Origin: Clostridia bacterium
Lineage (GTDB): Bacteria; Bacillota; Clostridia; Christensenellales; QALW01
Reading direction: 5' to 3'
NCBI GenBank assembly: GCA_017502165.1
Contig: JAFVVO010000031.1
Location: forward strand, 1-64,000
Length of the DNA: 64,000 nucleotides
Each line of letters begins with the position of its first letter. Positions within the stretch are counted from its first letter, which is position 1. A program made the position numbers and the translations under genes. This document shows positions 25,328 through 32,968 of this stretch, piece by piece. A model generated the notes under the pieces. That model made no database searches, had not been told where the DNA came from, and saw only the letters and a list, made by a program, of their open reading frames with translations.

Positions 25328-26434
25328 TTATTTTTCGTGAACTGAAAAATCAACGGTAACAAATTCCGCGTTATAATCGGGAAGAGCGTTTGCGTTTACG
25401 GCTATCGTTCCTGCCGCAATGCTATCCTTAAGCTTGCCGTAGGCTTCTAAGGAGAAATCCTTGAAAAGCCAAAGCTCAGCATATTCGGGCATATAGATGT
25501 AGTTTCCATTCTCAAGGCCGAAATACTGTATCTTTCCCCCAAGGGACTCTGCCCAAGCGCCTGCAAGCACCTTTTCAAGCGTTGCATCAACACCCTCTCG
25601 CAAGCCCTTCATAGCGCTTGTCATAAAGGGATTATAATCAAAGTTTGCGCCCAGATAGGACTGATCGTTGTTGGTGCCTATAAGATAAGAAACGTTAGCC
25701 ACCGCATGCTCGGCACATTTCTGAGCAAACTCATCGTCAGCGCAGAGCATAAGAATTTCGGTGCCTTCCTCGTACCACTTTTTGCAGGCTTCTGCCGCCG
25801 CATCCTTGCTCTCAAAATCAGAAATATATCCAAGCTTGATTTCTATCTTCTTTTTAGCTTCTACCGCCGCATCATTTGCTCCCTGAACAAAGCCGCAGGC
25901 GTAGCCGAAATAGCTTTCAGATTCGTGGTCACCCATATAGGCAAGCTTCGTAAAGCCGTCCTTAACTGCACCGTAGCCTGCAAGGTAACCGCCCTGCTCC
26001 TGACGGAACATTACGCAATGGGTGTTGGTTTTAAGCTCTCCGATGCTGGAGGGTGAAACGTCAATGGCGATAAACTTAACTTCGGGATACTTAGCTTGCA
26101 TCTTGGCAATGGTGGGACCGAACACGTCTCCCATACAAACGATGACGGTGGCGCCTTCCTTTGCCGCGCAGTCAAACTGCTCTTCAATATCCGCCTCGGT
26201 CATTTCAGAGGGACGGTAATAGCCGTAATCGATACTGTTAGTGGTGGCGCAATCTACAATGCCTTCCCAAACGTCAGCATAGTTATAGTCAGTTTCAAGC
26301 TCAAGAGCAGTGGTAATAAGCGCAAGCCTTCCGATAGGCTCCACTACTCCCGAGGTATCGTTGGTCTTACAGCCTGCAGCAAAAAGCACCAATAAGCATA
26401 ATGCTGCGCATAAAATCTTCTTTAACTTAATCAT
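25328..26434 (-). CDS. BMP-family (PnrA/Med-like) substrate-binding lipoprotein
   Basis: The 368-residue protein has a lipoprotein signal with lipobox LFAAGC (Cys22) and a periplasmic-binding-protein fold of the basic membrane protein type (GRLALITTALE start, VIVCMGDVFGPTIAKMQAKYP, KLAYMGDHESESYFGYACG). Relatives bind nucleosides for ABC importers or act as regulators. No ATPase or permease accompanies it; it is coupled by 8 bp to a DUF308 membrane protein gene instead. Ligand not determinable. Confidence 0.85.
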   Translation of the reverse strand: MIKLKKILCAALCLLVLFAAGCKTNDTSGVVEPIGRLALITTALELETDYNYADVWEGIVDCATTNSIDYGYYRPSEMTEADIEEQFDCAAKEGATVIVCMGDVFGPTIAKMQAKYPEVKFIAIDVSPSSIGELKTNTHCVMFRQEQGGYLAGYGAVKDGFTKLAYMGDHESESYFGYACGFVQGANDAAVEAKKKIEIKLGYISDFESKDAAAEACKKWYEEGTEILMLCADDEFAQKCAEHAVANVSYLIGTNNDQSYLGANFDYNPFMTSAMKGLREGVDATLEKVLAGAWAESLGGKIQYFGLENGNYIYMPEYAELWLFKDFSLEAYGKLKDSIAAGTIAVNANALPDYNAEFVTVDFSVHEK

Positions 26435-26960
26435 TGAACTTCTTTACCTTTACTGCAATCCAGACGTTAAGAGCACCTTCAACCATAAGCATAATGCCCA
26501 TTACTACCGCTAAGGTTTGTATTGCCTGGTTTTTCAAAATTATAAGTGCAATTCCTGTGCCTATGGTTATAACCGACATAATAAGTGCTATAAACCAGTA
26601 TTTATACTTGTTTCTATACAGCTTTGCAGTACTCTGGCAATCTAAAATACCGTGGAAAAGAATAACTATTCCAATGGCAACCGCCACAAGATTCTGCAAA
26701 AATGCAGGATTGGATATAATATAAATGCCTATGGCACCGGCAATTAATCCGATTAAAAGCTCGTATTTATTATCCTGCTGAGCACTGCGAAGATATTTCA
26801 CAATACAAACTATGCCTAAAACCGCAACGGCAAGACCGATTGCTATGCACACGAAATTGATGGCAACGGAATAAAACACCGTTATAAGCAAACCGGCAAG
26901 CACGGTTAATATGGCGGAAAATGTCATATCCTTCCAAACGTTAGTAAAAAACTCCTTCAT
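26427..26960 (-). CDS. DUF308/HdeD-like membrane protein
   Basis: The 177-residue protein has six hydrophobic helices in three repeated pairs, each with a helix resembling LAGLLITVFY, AGAIGIYIIS or MGIMLMVEGALN, the repeat style of DUF308 (HdeD-like) proteins. ATG 26960 has GGAGG 7 nt upstream and is preferred to 26978. It overlaps the lipoprotein gene by 8 bp. Function in Clostridia is unknown. Confidence 0.85.
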   Translation of the reverse strand: MKEFFTNVWKDMTFSAILTVLAGLLITVFYSVAINFVCIAIGLAVAVLGIVCIVKYLRSAQQDNKYELLIGLIAGAIGIYIISNPAFLQNLVAVAIGIVILFHGILDCQSTAKLYRNKYKYWFIALIMSVITIGTGIALIILKNQAIQTLAVVMGIMLMVEGALNVWIAVKVKKFND

Positions 26961-27109
26961 TTCTTCGCCTCCTATCAAAGCAGTTTACTGCCTCGGAATT
27001 TTCTTACGTATTTCAACAGTTTTCGTACAATTTCATACTGAATATATTATATAACATTGTATTTTAATTGTCAATGTAATATTTTTGTAATATTTGCCTT
27101 TTTATTCGG

Positions 27110-27137
27110 TTGACAAATCAAATAAAGCGTGTAAAAT
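27110..27137 (+). promoter_or_regulatory. Promoter of yhbY
   Basis: TTGACA (27110-27115), 16-nt spacer, TAAAAT (27132-27137), 40 nt before the ATG. Confidence 0.8.
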
Positions 27138-27177
27138 ATATTTACTCTTAATTAATCGTTCTGAAAGGAATAAAATT

Positions 27178-27474
27178 ATGCTTACAAGCAAACAGCGTGC
27201 AAGCCTGAGAGCCTGCGCAAATAAAATGGAAACTATTATCCAAGTCGGCAAGGACGGAATTAACGATAACCTTATTGCCCAGACGGACAGCGCTCTTGAA
27301 GCCCGTGAGCTTATAAAGCTGAGAGTGCTTGAAACTGCCCCCTTATCAAGCCGTGAAGCCGCTTTTGAGCTGGCAGAGGCAACAAACAGTGAAAGCGTGC
27401 AAATAATCGGCGCCCGCTTCGTTCTTTTCCGCAGAAACAAGGATAAGGCAAAATACGATTACTTGTTAAAATAA
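27178..27474 (+). CDS. yhbY: YhbY family RNA-binding (CRM domain) protein
   Basis: The 98-residue protein is a single CRM domain: LTSKQRASLRACANKM, then IIQVGKDGINDN (GxxG-like RNA contact loop) and FVLFRRNKDKAKYD at the end. Homologues associate with pre-50S ribosomal particles. ATG 27178 follows AAAGGA by 7 nt. Monocistronic, with promoter and terminator visible. Confidence 0.95.
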   Translation: MLTSKQRASLRACANKMETIIQVGKDGINDNLIAQTDSALEARELIKLRVLETAPLSSREAAFELAEATNSESVQIIGARFVLFRRNKDKAKYDYLLK

Positions 27475-27489
27475 TTAAATCGAACACGC

Positions 27490-27524
27490 AAAAAGCGTCT
27501 TGGCAATGCCAAGACGCTTTTTTT
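27490..27524 (+). terminator. Terminator of yhbY
   Basis: AAAAAGCGTCTTGGC/GCCAAGACGCTTTTT, 3-nt loop, then a T-run. Confidence 0.92.
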
Positions 27525-27576
27525 GGATAAACTGTGCTTTTTTGCCCACAATAAAAAGAAAACGCAAGGAGGAAAA

Positions 27577-28086
27577 ATGAATTTTATTCCGTTTTTTGAA
27601 GGCGTTTTGTGGTCAATTTCGCCTATTGGCCTGCCGCTTTCAATCTCCCTCGGCTTCTTTATTTTTGCCTGCATAATCAACGCTCGGCACCCTCTTTCGC
27701 CGCTTATCAGCATAGCCGAGGTGCTTGTTTTTTTGCCCTTTACTTCTTTTTTAACTCTTAAAACGATGGAAAAGGGATTGCTTGCGGGGATTTTTCTCCT
27801 TTTATGCAGTATTATTTTTCTTACAAGGCTTTCCTCCGCCTTTTTTCCGGCAGTTTCCTGGGCATTAGCCTTTTTTACAGGCTTTATACCGAACTCCGCC
27901 CACGCCCACGAAAGCATATTGGAAGTATATTTTTATTCCCTTGGCATTTGTCTTCCCTTTTTACTTTGGTTTTTGACCATTTATTTTTTGGAGAAGGATT
28001 TTTCCTGCCTGCGTCTGAGGAGACCTTCGGTTTTTCTTTGCCTTTTCTCCGCCCTGATTTTACCGTTTTTTTACCTTGGAGGCTAA
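27577..28086 (+). CDS. Polytopic membrane protein of unknown function
   Basis: The 169-residue, Phe/Leu-rich protein has about five membrane helices (for example ISLGFFIFACIIN, GIFLLLCSIIFLT, ALILPFFYLGG). ATG 27577 has AAGGAGG 7 nt upstream. The second and third helices are separated by short charged loops (INARH, KTMEKG) and FTGFIPNSAHAHES lies in a longer loop. I do not recognise the family. It is followed after 1 bp by a 22-residue hydrophobic peptide gene, and together they form a small transcription unit ending in a strong terminator. Confidence 0.75.
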   Translation: MNFIPFFEGVLWSISPIGLPLSISLGFFIFACIINARHPLSPLISIAEVLVFLPFTSFLTLKTMEKGLLAGIFLLLCSIIFLTRLSSAFFPAVSWALAFFTGFIPNSAHAHESILEVYFYSLGICLPFLLWFLTIYFLEKDFSCLRLRRPSVFLCLFSALILPFFYLGG

Positions 28087-28087
28087 A

Positions 28088-28156
28088 ATGAGATCATTTC
28101 TTCTGCTTATTGTGTTAATTCTTTTATTTATCTTTTCCGCCAACGCGGTTACTTAA
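28088..28156 (+). CDS. 22-residue hydrophobic peptide, coupled to the preceding membrane protein
   Basis: ATG at 28088 lies 1 bp past the previous stop and encodes MRSFLLLIVLILLFIFSANA plus VT. It is a single Arg-plus-hydrophobic helix that looks like a signal peptide with an ANA cleavage-like end. The stop codon overlaps the terminator. GGAGG at 28077-28081 is well placed as a ribosome binding site. It may be a single-pass small protein; it may also be untranslated. Confidence 0.55.
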   Translation: MRSFLLLIVLILLFIFSANAVT

Positions 28157-28184
28157 AAAGGCCTGCTCGCGCAGACCTTTTTTT
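28156..28184 (+). terminator. Terminator
   Basis: AAAAAGGCCTGC/GCAGACCTTTTT with a 4-nt loop and T-run right after the 22-residue peptide stop. Confidence 0.87.
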
Positions 28185-28215
28185 GATATCAAACACTAAA
28201 AGCATTTTGCTCTTT

Positions 28216-29004
28216 TTAAGAGCTTATTTTTAACGAAAGGTTGTCCAGCATCAGCTTATCGGCAATTAACGCGATAAATTCACCGTTGGTGGGCTTATCG
28301 TTTTTACCGTAAACCTTAAAGCCGAACATATCGTTGATATTTTCTATTCTTCCCCTTGTCCACGCTACCTCAATGGCGTGGCGAATGGCTCTTTCTACTT
28401 TGGAAGATGACGTGGTGAACTTCCTTGCAATTCCGGGATACAGTTCCTTGGTAATTCTGTTTATGGAATCGGGATTTTCCACAACCATTTTTACCGCTTC
28501 ACGCAGAAAATGATAGCCTTTGATGTGGGCGGGTATGCCGATGGAAATAAACACACTGCTTATTTTTTCATCCAGAGTGGATACGGAGGCGCTCCTTTGC
28601 TGCACCGCCACCACGTTTTCGCCGTTAAGATTTATAACGTCGCGGACGCGATTTTTAAGATTCTCCTCGTCAAAGGGCTTTGCTATGTAGAATTTTGCCC
28701 CAAGCCCCAATGCTCTGAAAACAAAGTTCTCCTGGGTTAAAGCAGAGAGCACTATAACCTTGGGCATAATATTATGCTCACAAAGATATTCCATTACTCC
28801 AAAGCCATCAAGCTGAGGCATAATAATATCTAAAATAACTACCTCAGGCTTTAATCTGCTTATCATCTCTATTGCCGTCATACCGTTAGCGGCGGTTCCA
28901 ACGATTTCGACCTCCGGCATTTTATCAAACGTACTGCTTAAACGTTCACGTACCTCTTGACTGTCATCAACAATCAAAATTTTTGTTTTTTCAGTTTCCT
29001 TCAT
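28216..29004 (-). CDS. spo0A: Stage 0 sporulation response regulator Spo0A
   Basis: The 262-residue protein has a receiver domain with acidic pair Asp13/Asp14, phospho-acceptor Asp59 (VILDIIMP) and Lys in YIAKPF, then the Spo0A-specific C-terminal DNA-binding domain (IPAHIKGYHFLREAV, HAIEVAWTRGR). It is the master regulator of sporulation entry. ATG 29004 has GGAGT 8 nt upstream; an in-frame codon at 29037 lacks one. No histidine kinase or spoIVB (its usual neighbour) is in view. A candidate autoregulatory 0A box lies upstream. Confidence 0.97.
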   Translation of the reverse strand: MKETEKTKILIVDDSQEVRERLSSTFDKMPEVEIVGTAANGMTAIEMISRLKPEVVILDIIMPQLDGFGVMEYLCEHNIMPKVIVLSALTQENFVFRALGLGAKFYIAKPFDEENLKNRVRDVINLNGENVVAVQQRSASVSTLDEKISSVFISIGIPAHIKGYHFLREAVKMVVENPDSINRITKELYPGIARKFTTSSSKVERAIRHAIEVAWTRGRIENINDMFGFKVYGKNDKPTNGEFIALIADKLMLDNLSLKISS

Positions 29005-29119
29005 AATAATACTCCTTTTTCCCTTTTTGTTTATCATAAATCTGCATATATTTACTGTAATATTTTACCATTTATGTCAAGAAAAAGCAATATGTTTGTG
29101 CCGTATTTATTATATTTCG

Positions 29120-29126
29120 TTCGACA
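29120..29126 (-). promoter_or_regulatory. Candidate 0A box upstream of spo0A
   Basis: TGTCGAA on the minus strand matches the canonical Spo0A box exactly, 116 nt before the spo0A start. A weaker TGTCGTT lies about 15-20 nt further upstream. This suggests autoregulation, as in Bacillus. Confidence 0.6.
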
Positions 29127-29228
29127 TTTTTTGCTTGTAACGACAAAATCATTCTTCTTTAATTAAAAAGAAACTGCTTTATTGCAATATTGTGTCGGTG
29201 CGCGTTTTGTATGGATCAGCCAAAATAA

Positions 29229-29264
29229 AAAAATTCCCCGAATTGCTTCGGGGAATAAATTTTT
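29229..29264 (-). terminator. Terminator of solute-binding lipoprotein gene
   Basis: ATTCCCCGAA/TTCGGGGAAT with a 4-nt loop and a T-run on the minus strand, 7 bp past the stop. Confidence 0.88.
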
Positions 29265-29270
29265 CAAGAA

Positions 29271-30764
29271 TTACTTCCAGGAATAAGGTGAACGGATTTC
29301 GATAGCGTTGTTGATAGCGCCTGCGATACCGCTGAAGTAAGTCTGAGCAGACTGAGTCTGGTTAAGAATGTCATCTTCACCTTTACCAAAGAGAGCGTCG
29401 CAAACTCTGTTTGCATTGCCGAGTGAAACGGGAGCAAAGCTGTACATGAATACACGGAAGTGCTCTTTGTTGTTCTCGACAATATCGATGTTGTCTCTTG
29501 AATCCTGGTCACGACCGTACTGCATCTTTTCGTCTTCGTAAAGGTCGATAGCTTCCTGGCTATTCTTATCGTAAATGGGGGTGTAGAGTTCGCAAAGAAT
29601 CTGTACAGCGCCCTTTACGTTGCCTTCAGTGTCACGGAATACACAGTAGGGGTTCATGTGGGGGAAGAATGAATAATACTTGTTTTCGTTAGCTGCGTTA
29701 TCGGGTCCCTTGGGCCAAGGAACAATACCGTAATCGAACTCAGCCTTAGCAATTTCCTTTAAGGGGTTGGTTGAATATCCGTTGTAGAAGAATGCAACCT
29801 GACCTGCAAGGAAGTGCTCAAGGGGTTCTTTTGCGCCGGTAGAATAGTAGGTGGGTTCCATCCAGCCCTGGTTCTTGAACTTAATGAACTCGTCATAAGC
29901 ACGCATAAGTCTGTCGCCCTTGTCGCCGGAATAAACGAATGTATCCTGAATCTGACCGTTGGGAAGAGTTTCCTTACGAACGAATTCAGTACCGTTTGAG
30001 TTAGCAAGTGACCACATAACTAAAGCTTCGTTACCTCTTTCGATACCGTACTGGCCTTTAGCCTGAATGGTGGTAGCGGAAAGAAGAGTTTCGAACTTAT
30101 CCCAAGTCCAAGTGCCTTCGTCAACCCATTTGTAGATTTCTTCTGCAGATGAGCCTGCTGCTTCGATAAGCTTCTTGTTGAATACTAAAGCGTTACCGCC
30201 GCACTCGAAGTGGATACCGATTTCCCAAGGAATGAAGAACCAAAGCTTGTCGTTATATTCGCAAAGGTCATACTGTGAATATACGTTGAACTTGTTCTCA
30301 TCTTTGAGGTTATAAACGTCGGAATGGTCAGAAAGAGCTGTAAGGCAAACACCTGCGTTACCCTGATAGAGGTAGGTGTTCATCATTGTATGCAAGCCGC
30401 CTTCTTTTTGGCCTGTGATTTCAGGCATACCCTGGAAAGCTGACTGAAGCATAGCACCCTGGCTGGAGCCGGGAACAAACTCAATGGTAATGCCGTAAGA
30501 AGTCTGAATAGCTTCTACTCTTTCACGCATTGCCTGGCTACGTTCATCGTCGTCTGCATAGGGGTTGGTTGAATTGTACTGCCAGGAAGTGAAGCTATAG
30601 GTTTCACCGGGCTTTGTAAAGTTGCCGCCGGCAGAAGAATCGTTGCTGTTGGGAGCGGGAGTGGGGGTAGCATTGCTATCACCGTTGCCGCCGCAAGCTA
30701 CAGCGCAAACCATCATCAGAGCAATGAGTGCAGCCACAAATAAAAATTTGAGAGCTTTTTTCAT
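29271..30764 (-). CDS. Extracellular solute-binding lipoprotein (family 1, sugar type)
   Basis: The 497-residue protein has a lipoprotein signal peptide with lipobox AVAC (Cys24), a Thr/Pro/Asn/Ser-rich spacer (about 28-50) and a large binding-protein domain with FGKG, GQVAFFYNGY and GIVPWPKGPD, typical of family 1 solute-binding proteins for oligosaccharides. No permease or ATPase is adjacent, and the gene stands between its own promoter and terminator. It may serve a distant ABC importer with a shared ATPase. High, consensus-like promoter suggests strong expression. Confidence 0.88.
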   Translation of the reverse strand: MKKALKFLFVAALIALMMVCAVACGGNGDSNATPTPAPNSNDSSAGGNFTKPGETYSFTSWQYNSTNPYADDDERSQAMRERVEAIQTSYGITIEFVPGSSQGAMLQSAFQGMPEITGQKEGGLHTMMNTYLYQGNAGVCLTALSDHSDVYNLKDENKFNVYSQYDLCEYNDKLWFFIPWEIGIHFECGGNALVFNKKLIEAAGSSAEEIYKWVDEGTWTWDKFETLLSATTIQAKGQYGIERGNEALVMWSLANSNGTEFVRKETLPNGQIQDTFVYSGDKGDRLMRAYDEFIKFKNQGWMEPTYYSTGAKEPLEHFLAGQVAFFYNGYSTNPLKEIAKAEFDYGIVPWPKGPDNAANENKYYSFFPHMNPYCVFRDTEGNVKGAVQILCELYTPIYDKNSQEAIDLYEDEKMQYGRDQDSRDNIDIVENNKEHFRVFMYSFAPVSLGNANRVCDALFGKGEDDILNQTQSAQTYFSGIAGAINNAIEIRSPYSWK

Positions 30765-30813
30765 TTTGTGATTTCCTCCTTATATTTTTGTGCTATACCG
30801 CACGTTTGATTAA

Positions 30814-30842
30814 ATTATAACACGGCGTCAAAACTTATTCAA
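30814..30842 (-). promoter_or_regulatory. Promoter of solute-binding lipoprotein gene
   Basis: Minus-strand TTGAAT (30837-30842), 17-nt spacer, TATAAT (30814-30819), with a 49-nt leader and AAGGAGG-like site before the start. Confidence 0.85.
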
Positions 30843-30945
30843 TAATTTTTTTGCTTAGTTTGTTAACAAACTGTAAATATTGCTTTGGAATTAAACTTTT
30901 TTGCCATTTTTTTACTTTTATTTTGATTTTTTGAACGGTAAACAT

Positions 30946-30979
30946 AAAATTCGGTTGCCTTTTTCAACAACCGAATTTT
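30946..30979 (-). terminator. Terminator of queT
   Basis: AAATTCGGTTG/CAACCGAATTT arms, loop of about 10 nt, located 30 bp past the queT stop; T-run present on the minus strand. Confidence 0.75.
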
Positions 30980-31009
30980 ACACTGAATGATATCATTTAT
31001 TTTAGAATT

Positions 31010-31492
31010 TTATTTCAGAAAATCTATTTTTTCCGAGAGCTTATTTATCATTACAAGAAGCGGTATTCCGCCGCAATAGCACACTATAAGCTGGCTGACG
31101 CCAATACTTAAGCTTATAAGCAAATATGCAGTAAGAGTAAACTCCACCGACATCATTGTTACCACCGCCCCGACGATAACCGCATTAAAGATTACCGCAG
31201 GTAAGGGAGAAAACCACATTTTTCTTATTTTTGCAGTACAAATTGCCGCCAAAAGCGTTGCTAAGGTTCCAAACACCGCATCTAAAAAGCTACTGCACAA
31301 AATATTTGAAATGAAGCAACCGATACTAAGCCCCCAGATCGCTTCGGGCATAACAAAGGGAAGCACCGTAAGAATTTCTGATACTCTTAATTGCATGCTT
31401 CCGAAGGAAATAGGCGCAAGCAAAAGCGTAAGCGCCACGTACAAAGCGGCAATACAGCCGCCCCGTGCCAACTGTTTAACTGACATTTTCAT
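31010..31492 (-). CDS. queT: QueT family ECF S component (preQ1/queuosine precursor uptake)
   Basis: The 160-residue membrane protein has about five to six helices with the QueT pattern IAALYVALTLLLAPISFGS, RVSEILTVLPFVMPEAIWG and DAVFGTLATLLAA (quoted in parts). It is a substrate-binding S protein for the shared ECF module encoded at 8238-10719. The start is ATG 31492, 10 nt after the GGAG inside a preQ1-I-like riboswitch; an upstream frame to 31672 runs through the riboswitch and is not coding. Function: import of preQ1/preQ0 or queuine for tRNA modification. Confidence 0.88.
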   Translation of the reverse strand: MKMSVKQLARGGCIAALYVALTLLLAPISFGSMQLRVSEILTVLPFVMPEAIWGLSIGCFISNILCSSFLDAVFGTLATLLAAICTAKIRKMWFSPLPAVIFNAVIVGAVVTMMSVEFTLTAYLLISLSIGVSQLIVCYCGGIPLLVMINKLSEKIDFLK

Positions 31493-31502
31493 TTTTTCAA
31501 TT

Positions 31503-31560
31503 CTCCTTAGTTTTGTTTTAGAGCGCATACGCGCCAAGGCAGGATGGTTACGAACTGCCT
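31503..31560 (-). promoter_or_regulatory. PreQ1 class I-like riboswitch controlling queT
   Basis: Minus-strand order: P1 stem AGGCAG/CTGCCT closing a 12-nt loop TTCGTAACCATC, an extra hairpin GCGCgtatGCGC, then an A-rich tail AAAACAAAACTAAGGAG that contains the queT ribosome binding site. The loop and tail resemble the Thermoanaerobacter preQ1-I aptamer; the hairpin inserted between P1 and the tail is unusual. Ligand binding would hide the Shine-Dalgarno sequence, so control is probably translational. Confidence 0.75.
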
Positions 31561-31567
31561 GAAAAGG

Positions 31568-31576
31568 ATTATACCA
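31568..31576 (-). promoter_or_regulatory. Extended -10 promoter of the riboswitch-queT unit
   Basis: TGGTATAAT on the minus strand, 8 nt before the first base of the aptamer P1 stem. The -35 region is weak. Confidence 0.7.
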
Positions 31577-31697
31577 CGTTTTATAAAATTCCGCCACAAG
31601 ATTTTTGACAAATCTTGATAGGCAAGTAATCTTAGCGGATAGCCTAATTATTGTAACTTGAACCGGTTGCAATGTTTGGCTAACCTAACATCCCGCT

Positions 31698-31940
31698 TTA
31701 CTTAATTTCCTGATCCAAGCCGTCAAACTCAGGAGCAGAAAAGAACTCCCCTAAAGTTATTTCCAATCCGTCACAGAATTTCTTAATGGTTGTTATGGAA
31801 ATATCGCGTCTGCCCGCATCCATCATACTGTACGCAGTAGACGGCGTAACGCCCGAAATATTTGCTAATTCATTTATTTTTATATTTCTTTCATCACATA
31901 TATTTTTGAATCTTTCGGCAACAACATCTTTGACGCTCAT
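31698..31940 (-). CDS. XRE-family helix-turn-helix regulator
   Basis: The 80-residue protein is essentially one HTH_3 domain: VVAERFKNICDERNIKINEL, then ISGVTPSTAYSMMDAGRR as the recognition helix region and ITTIKKFCDGLEITLGEFF. GAGGTGAG precedes ATG 31940. It may repress itself or a neighbour; the 160-bp gap to cdaA is divergent. Its targets are not evident. Confidence 0.88.
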   Translation of the reverse strand: MSVKDVVAERFKNICDERNIKINELANISGVTPSTAYSMMDAGRRDISITTIKKFCDGLEITLGEFFSAPEFDGLDQEIK

Positions 31941-32104
31941 AATTCTCACCTCAAAATAATTGTATGACTTTTTCCATTGTAGCGTATACGCACTTGCGTA
32001 ATTATTTTTATTTGCAACTTTTTAATTTTACTCTTTCATTTTTGGCAGATATGTGGTATTATATAAAATAGGTAAATATACCATTGCCAATAAGGAGTAT
32101 TTTT

Positions 32105-32968
32105 ATGAGCGATTTCTTTACAAGAATTGGTTCCTGGCTTACCTCCGGTGCAATAAATATCATTGATATAATAGATATTTTCATCGTAGGCACGGTCCTG
32201 TATCAAATATTAAAGCTGTTTAAGAACACGAAGGCTATTCACGTTTTCAAGGGCTTGGCGTTGCTTGTTTTAGCCCTTGCTATTGCCTCCTGGATAGGTC
32301 TTCCCACTATAACCTGGTTGTTAAGCTCAATCTTTACATCAGGTATTATCGTTGTGGTAATTCTTTTCCAGCCTGAAATCCGTCTTCTTTTTGAAAACTT
32401 CGGCCGCGGCAAGCTTGCCGACAGCTTCTCTCACTCTGCCGATACGGAAAAAACGGTGAACGAGTTTATGTCCGCCATTAACCGCCTGGCAAAGAGAAAG
32501 GTTGGTGCGCTGATAGTTTTTGAGCAAAAGACCGATATAAAAGATATTATTGCTTCAGGTGTTACCCTTAACGCAGAGATTTCCGCAGGACTGATTGAAA
32601 ACGTTTTTGAGCCCAAAACTCCCCTGCACGACGGTGCTATGATAATAACCGGCTCAAAGATTTCCGCCGCAGGCTGCTTCCTGCCCTTATCGGAAAACCC
32701 CAACATAGAAAAGACCTTAGGCACCAGGCACAGAGCGGCACTGGGTATGAGCGAGCATTCCGACTCAATCGTTATTGTGGTAAGCGAGGAAACGGGCGTT
32801 ATTTCTTCTGCCCGAAACGGCAATCTTAACCGCTATCTTGATTCCGATGCGCTTCGTGCATTGCTGACAAAAATCTATTCTCAGCCCGAAGAAACGGCTA
32901 AGTCCGCTCTTACAAGGCTTATTGAAAAGGTGTTTTCCAAGGAGGACGAAGAAGATGAGAAAGAATAA
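32105..32968 (+). CDS. cdaA: Diadenylate cyclase CdaA
   Basis: The 287-residue protein has three N-terminal membrane helices (about 20-95) and a DAC domain with DGA (176-178) and GTRHRAA containing RHR (208-210), the two catalytic motifs that build c-di-AMP from two ATP. AAGGAG is 8 nt before ATG 32105. It overlaps cdaR by 14 bp. Clostridia use this enzyme for potassium and osmotic control. An extended -10 (TGTGGTATTAT) lies near 32050-32060. The usual third gene, glmM, is not next. Confidence 0.96.
   Translation: MSDFFTRIGSWLTSGAINIIDIIDIFIVGTVLYQILKLFKNTKAIHVFKGLALLVLALAIASWIGLPTITWLLSSIFTSGIIVVVILFQPEIRLLFENFGRGKLADSFSHSADTEKTVNEFMSAINRLAKRKVGALIVFEQKTDIKDIIASGVTLNAEISAGLIENVFEPKTPLHDGAMIITGSKISAAGCFLPLSENPNIEKTLGTRHRAALGMSEHSDSIVIVVSEETGVISSARNGNLNRYLDSDALRALLTKIYSQPEETAKSALTRLIEKVFSKEDEEDEKE

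Noticed and set aside
31493-31672. N-terminal 60 residues of a longer QueT
   Set aside because: The frame runs through the promoter and riboswitch; a good start with ribosome binding site exists at 31492.
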